Assembly (NCBI GenBank): GCA_031271075.1
Contig: JAISWN010000147.1
Location: forward strand, 1 to 7,146
Source of the DNA: Treponema sp.
GTDB taxonomy: Bacteria > Spirochaetota > Spirochaetia > Treponematales > Breznakiellaceae
Direction of reading: 5' to 3'
Length of the DNA: 7,146 bases
In this document: piece by piece, positions 4,605 to 7,146 of the stretch
Layout of the letters: each line of letters begins with the position of its first letter
How positions within the stretch are numbered: position 1 is the first letter of the stretch
Program-made: the position numbers and the translations under genes
Notes under the pieces: generated by a model
Seen by the model: the letters and a program-made list of their open reading frames with translations, nothing else
Told to the model about the DNA's origin: nothing
The model's database searches: none

Positions 4605-6574
4605 AAAAACAGGGGGTTATGGAAAAAGCCCGTTTCTTTGTTTTACTTTTTTTCTTTTTTGCCTTTGTTTTTTCCTGTAAAAGCGCCGCCGGCAGGATCG
4701 ATGCGCCGCCGGCGCCGGACTCCCCTCCGCCGGCGCCGGCTGAAGAGGCGGGCGAAGAGCCCTCCGCCGGGCCCGGCGGACACCCCCTTCCGGAACCTTC
4801 CGCCCCGGAGATCGGGAGTCCCGGAACGGAGGCCCCGTTTGCCGATGAAACCCCCTGGGAGACGCTGTTTGCCGGGGAACCTGATTTGGCGGTTATAGAT
4901 GTTTTACCGGAACCTTTTATGGATTTACCCGAAACCGACGCGGGGGAAACCCCTCCCGGGGAGACGCTGTTTGCCGCCGCGCTGCCCGAGCCTGCGGCGC
5001 CGATCCTGCCTGAACCGGCGGTAAGCGCCGCTGTTTTACCCCAGCCGCCTGAGCCCCCTCCGCCGCCGGTGCAGCCCCCGGTTCCCGCTTCAGCCCCGGA
5101 GCAGCCCCCGGTTCCCGCCGCAGCTCAGGAGCAGCCTCCGGTTACCCCTCCGCCGCCGGTGCAGCCCCCGGTTCCCGCCACAGCCCCGGAGCAGCCTCCG
5201 GTTCCCCCTCCGCCGCCGGAGCAGCCCCCGGTTCCCGCCGCAGTCCAGGAGCAGCCTCCGGTTCCCGCCGCAGCCCCGGAGCAGCCTGCGCGGATTTCCC
5301 CCTCTCCGCCGCCTTTCATCCGCCCCGCCGGGGAAGCTCCTGCCCCGGCTCCCGCCCGGACACCGGTTCCCCTGCCTCCCGCGCCTCCCGCCGAGCCTCC
5401 GGCCTGGACCCGTCAAAACCAGGCCGAGTCCCGGCCCTCCCCCCAGCCGGCCCCGGCTTCTCCCGCGGAACCCTCCCCTGTGGAACCCTCCCCCGCGGCG
5501 GATGAGGGGGTGAATTTTTCCCGGATCGTCCGGGCTACGGTTGGGCAACTGGTGGAAATTCCCTTCCGGGGAACCGGCTGGGTTTACCTTGGCGAGATGG
5601 GATCCCGGCAGGGGCTCGCCTACGGCTCCAGGCGGCTTGATCCGGAAGGGCAGAGCTTTATTTTCCGGGCGGAAGAGGCGGGAACCTACGGGCTTAAGTT
5701 TTACAAACAGGACTTTGTCCGGGACTATATCCTTAACGATTACGTTCAAGTCATTGTAGGCGAATCGCCGGAAGCCGCCGCCACCGGCTGGTTTAACCCG
5801 GTAACCGACCGGGGCAGGTCCGTAGCGGAACCCCGCTGGCCTACGGCGGCGGAAGAGGCGGAGGCTTTCCGCAACCCTAATGCCGCCGGGGCGGAAGGGG
5901 TAAACCCGGCCAGGGGAACCCAAAGACCCGCCGCCCCTCCGGGGCAGGCCCCGGCGCAAGGCGCGGCCCTTTCCGGACAGCCTGAGTCCCCGGCGGCGCC
6001 TCCGCCGGCAGGCGCCCTTGTCCTTTCCCCAGCCCCCGCCGGGCAGAGGGCAGAGAGAACGGAAGCCCCGGCTCCCGCCACCCAAACGGCCGGAAGAACG
6101 GATGCCCCGCCACCCCAGGCTCCGGCGGCCGGCCCGGCGCGAAGCGAGGATCTTCCCGGCCAGTCCGAGGTGTCTCCGGCAGTACCCGCGGCGCCTGTTT
6201 CCGTGCCGCCGGAACCCATCCCGGCTGAGACCCCGCCCTCCGGCGACAGTTCCCCTCCGGCGGAGGCCGCTTCAGGGCCGGAGGAGGATTCTCCCGATCA
6301 CTACCTGCGGCGGGCCAGAGAGGAATTTGAGGCGGGCCGGGTGGCCCCGGCGATTGCCCTCCTGGACCGGTTCAGGGAAAGGTCCCCGGCGGGCAGCGAT
6401 GAGACATGGTGGCTTTACGGACAGTTTTACGAGGCGAACAGCCCTTCCCGGGATATCCGCAGTTCCCTGGACTATTACCGGCGGCTTCTCCGGGAGTATC
6501 CCCAGAGCAGCCGCTGTAACGATGCCCGCAAGCGGATCGCCTATCTGGAACGGTACTATATCAATATCCGGTAG
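4601..6574 (+). CDS. Proline-rich lipoprotein with C-terminal TPR-like domain
   Basis: This is a 657-residue lipoprotein. A basic start and a phenylalanine-rich hydrophobic core lead to FVFSC, a loose spirochaete-style lipobox with lipidated Cys26. Then come a Pro/Ala/Glu-rich region with eight decapeptide repeats (about 147-226), a compact probably beta-rich domain (about 304-390, starting VNFSRIVRATVGQLVEIPF and containing GTYGLKFYKQDF), a second Pro/Ala-rich linker (about 391-560), and a helical tail (about 566-657, HYLRRAREEFEAGRVAPAIALLDRF) resembling TPR proteins of the BamD/YbgF kind. The long linkers could let the globular parts span the periplasm from a lipid anchor. GGAG at 4589-4592 supports ATG 4601; ATG 4619 is an alternative with a poorly spaced ribosome binding site. 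It is the second gene of the operon. The function is unknown and a scaffold role is inferred. Confidence 0.85.
   Translation: MKKQGVMEKARFFVLLFFFFAFVFSCKSAAGRIDAPPAPDSPPPAPAEEAGEEPSAGPGGHPLPEPSAPEIGSPGTEAPFADETPWETLFAGEPDLAVIDVLPEPFMDLPETDAGETPPGETLFAAALPEPAAPILPEPAVSAAVLPQPPEPPPPPVQPPVPASAPEQPPVPAAAQEQPPVTPPPPVQPPVPATAPEQPPVPPPPPEQPPVPAAVQEQPPVPAAAPEQPARISPSPPPFIRPAGEAPAPAPARTPVPLPPAPPAEPPAWTRQNQAESRPSPQPAPASPAEPSPVEPSPAADEGVNFSRIVRATVGQLVEIPFRGTGWVYLGEMGSRQGLAYGSRRLDPEGQSFIFRAEEAGTYGLKFYKQDFVRDYILNDYVQVIVGESPEAAATGWFNPVTDRGRSVAEPRWPTAAEEAEAFRNPNAAGAEGVNPARGTQRPAAPPGQAPAQGAALSGQPESPAAPPPAGALVLSPAPAGQRAERTEAPAPATQTAGRTDAPPPQAPAAGPARSEDLPGQSEVSPAVPAAPVSVPPEPIPAETPPSGDSSPPAEAASGPEEDSPDHYLRRAREEFEAGRVAPAIALLDRFRERSPAGSDETWWLYGQFYEANSPSRDIRSSLDYYRRLLREYPQSSRCNDARKRIAYLERYYINIR
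5039..5278 (+). repeat. 30-bp in-frame tandem repeat (eight units) in the lipoprotein gene
   Basis: Seven clear units run from 5069 to 5278 (5069, 5099, 5129, 5159, 5189, 5219, 5249), with a more diverged unit at 5039-5068. Each encodes ten residues of consensus [V/E]QPPVP followed by ASAP, AAAQ, PPPP or similar. A broken ninth unit starts at 5279 (EQPAR). Near-identical codon choice between units suggests recent slippage or unequal recombination. Confidence 0.9.
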
Positions 6575-6730
6575 GGGCTTGGCCGTATCCCGCCAGGTAT
6601 AGCGCAGCGCAATGACCAGCCACACGGAACCCCGGGGGCGCAAACAAGCCTCGTTGAGACTGTCGAATTAGTATTTAGAGCAGTCTACAGCCACATATAT
6701 GCAGCGTACAAAGACTATAGAAATCAACAA

Positions 6731-6793
6731 CCCCGCCCTGAAGTCGAACCTGCGGTTCGGCGGGGTATTAAGCGGACTTGCGGGGCAAGTCCG
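6731..6793. terminator. Stem-loops between convergent genes, possible bidirectional terminator
   Basis: Two structures lie in the 234-base gap between the lipoprotein stop (6574) and the hydrolase stop (6809). CCCCGC (6731-6736) pairs with GCGGGG (6760-6765) and encloses CGAACC/GGTTCG (6745-6750, 6754-6759). CGGACTTG (6773-6780) pairs with CAAGTCCG (6786-6793) around a 5-base loop. On the minus strand the first is followed by TTGTTGATTTCT, a weak U-rich tail that would suit the hydrolase gene. The remainder, 6575-6730, is AT-rich towards its right half and holds no gene I can support. Confidence 0.45.
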
Positions 6794-6808
6794 ACCCCTC
6801 GGCACGAA

Positions 6809-7146
6809 TCAATCTATTAGGGCCGAGGCGGCGTGGTGGAACTCGGTACAGAAAAGCAGGAAAGCCCCCATACCGTGGAGATCGTTGGTCACCGTGGGCC
6901 GCTGCAGGTAGTGTTCGTAGTCCCCTACGCCGGTACCTACGCAGACACGGGAGACCAGGAGGTCTTCCCCCTCCAAAGAGACAGGCCCTTCGATGATCCC
7001 CCGGTAGGCTTTTTCCGCGTGCCGGAACCAGGACCGGTGGACGAGTCCCTTCCGGGCCGCCTTGGCAATGGCGTAGGCAAAGAGGCAGGAACAGGATGTC
7101 TCGCGCCAGTTCCGGGGATCGTCGCCCTTGTCCACCACCTGGTACC
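6809..7146 (-). CDS. GH105-type unsaturated glycoside hydrolase, C-terminal part (runs off right edge)
   Basis: About 111 C-terminal residues are visible, open to the window edge; the N-terminal two thirds, including the catalytic aspartate, are outside. The segments YQVVDKGDDPRNW, ETSCSCLFAYAIAKAARKG and LHGMGAFLLFCTEFH match the end of the YteR/YesR family (unsaturated rhamnogalacturonyl or glucuronyl hydrolases), (alpha/alpha)6-barrel enzymes that remove unsaturated uronic acid from oligosaccharides left by polysaccharide lyases. GH88 is the nearest alternative. The frame continues left-to-right past the GTG codons at 7133-7138 (Tyr-Gln precede them), so these are internal and not the start. 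Its stop is TGA at 6809-6811, convergent with the lipoprotein gene. It suggests use of pectin- or glycan-derived sugars by the host. Confidence 0.82.
   Translation of the reverse strand, partial: YQVVDKGDDPRNWRETSCSCLFAYAIAKAARKGLVHRSWFRHAEKAYRGIIEGPVSLEGEDLLVSRVCVGTGVGDYEHYLQRPTVTNDLHGMGAFLLFCTEFHHAASALID

Noticed and set aside
5090..6085. 331-codon and shorter glycine/arginine-rich frames antisense to the lipoprotein
   Set aside because: They are the mirror image of the proline-rich repeat and linkers; the repeat pattern explains the open frame without a gene.

Overview
The window looks like a bacterial chromosome of moderately high GC, most plausibly a spirochaete of the GC-richer Treponema type, such as those from insect guts. 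That is an inference from the loose lipobox and proline-rich linkers of the 657-residue lipoprotein, the envelope-gene style and the polysaccharide-degradation gene. No rRNA or other decisive marker is present. Base composition changes across the window: the left end and the prfH-rtcB block are visibly less GC-rich than everything right of the tRNA-Leu.

Left block (1-2400). The window opens inside the 3' end of an apparent IS1-family insertion sequence, with the transposase C-terminus in frame 2 and a right inverted repeat ending at 118. After an unexplained 190-base stretch come two overlapping genes. prfH is a release-factor paralogue with the GGQ motif, starting at TTG. rtcB is an RNA 3'-phosphate/5'-OH ligase. 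In known examples this pair rescues ribosomes stalled by cleavage of the 16S decoding centre (PrfH) and reseals the rRNA (RtcB). A small unrecognised gene of 65 codons follows 12 bases after rtcB and may be a third member of the operon.

Middle block (2355-2767). A tRNA-Leu(CAG) lies on the minus strand with a good promoter of its own. Downstream of its 3' end, towards rtcB, is an array of 2.3 copies of a 134-bp tandem repeat. Each copy contains the last 20 bases of the tRNA (3' acceptor strand and most of the T arm), flanked by an inverted copy of the T-loop sequence. This fits a tRNA-associated integration or rearrangement site bordering the prfH-rtcB block.

Right block (2768-7146). A secreted metallo-beta-lactamase-fold hydrolase is followed by a GC-rich intergenic region with hairpins and G tracts. 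Next is a two-gene, ATGA-overlapping envelope operon: a single-pass membrane protein, possibly translated from a leaderless mRNA, and a proline-rich lipoprotein with decapeptide repeats and a C-terminal TPR-like domain. Converging on it from the right edge is the C-terminal part of a GH105-type unsaturated glycoside hydrolase, with stem-loops between the two stop codons.

The most interesting parts are the prfH-rtcB module with its possible small partner, the IS end just upstream of it, and the tRNA-derived tandem repeat array whose inverted repeats could compete with folding of the tRNA itself.
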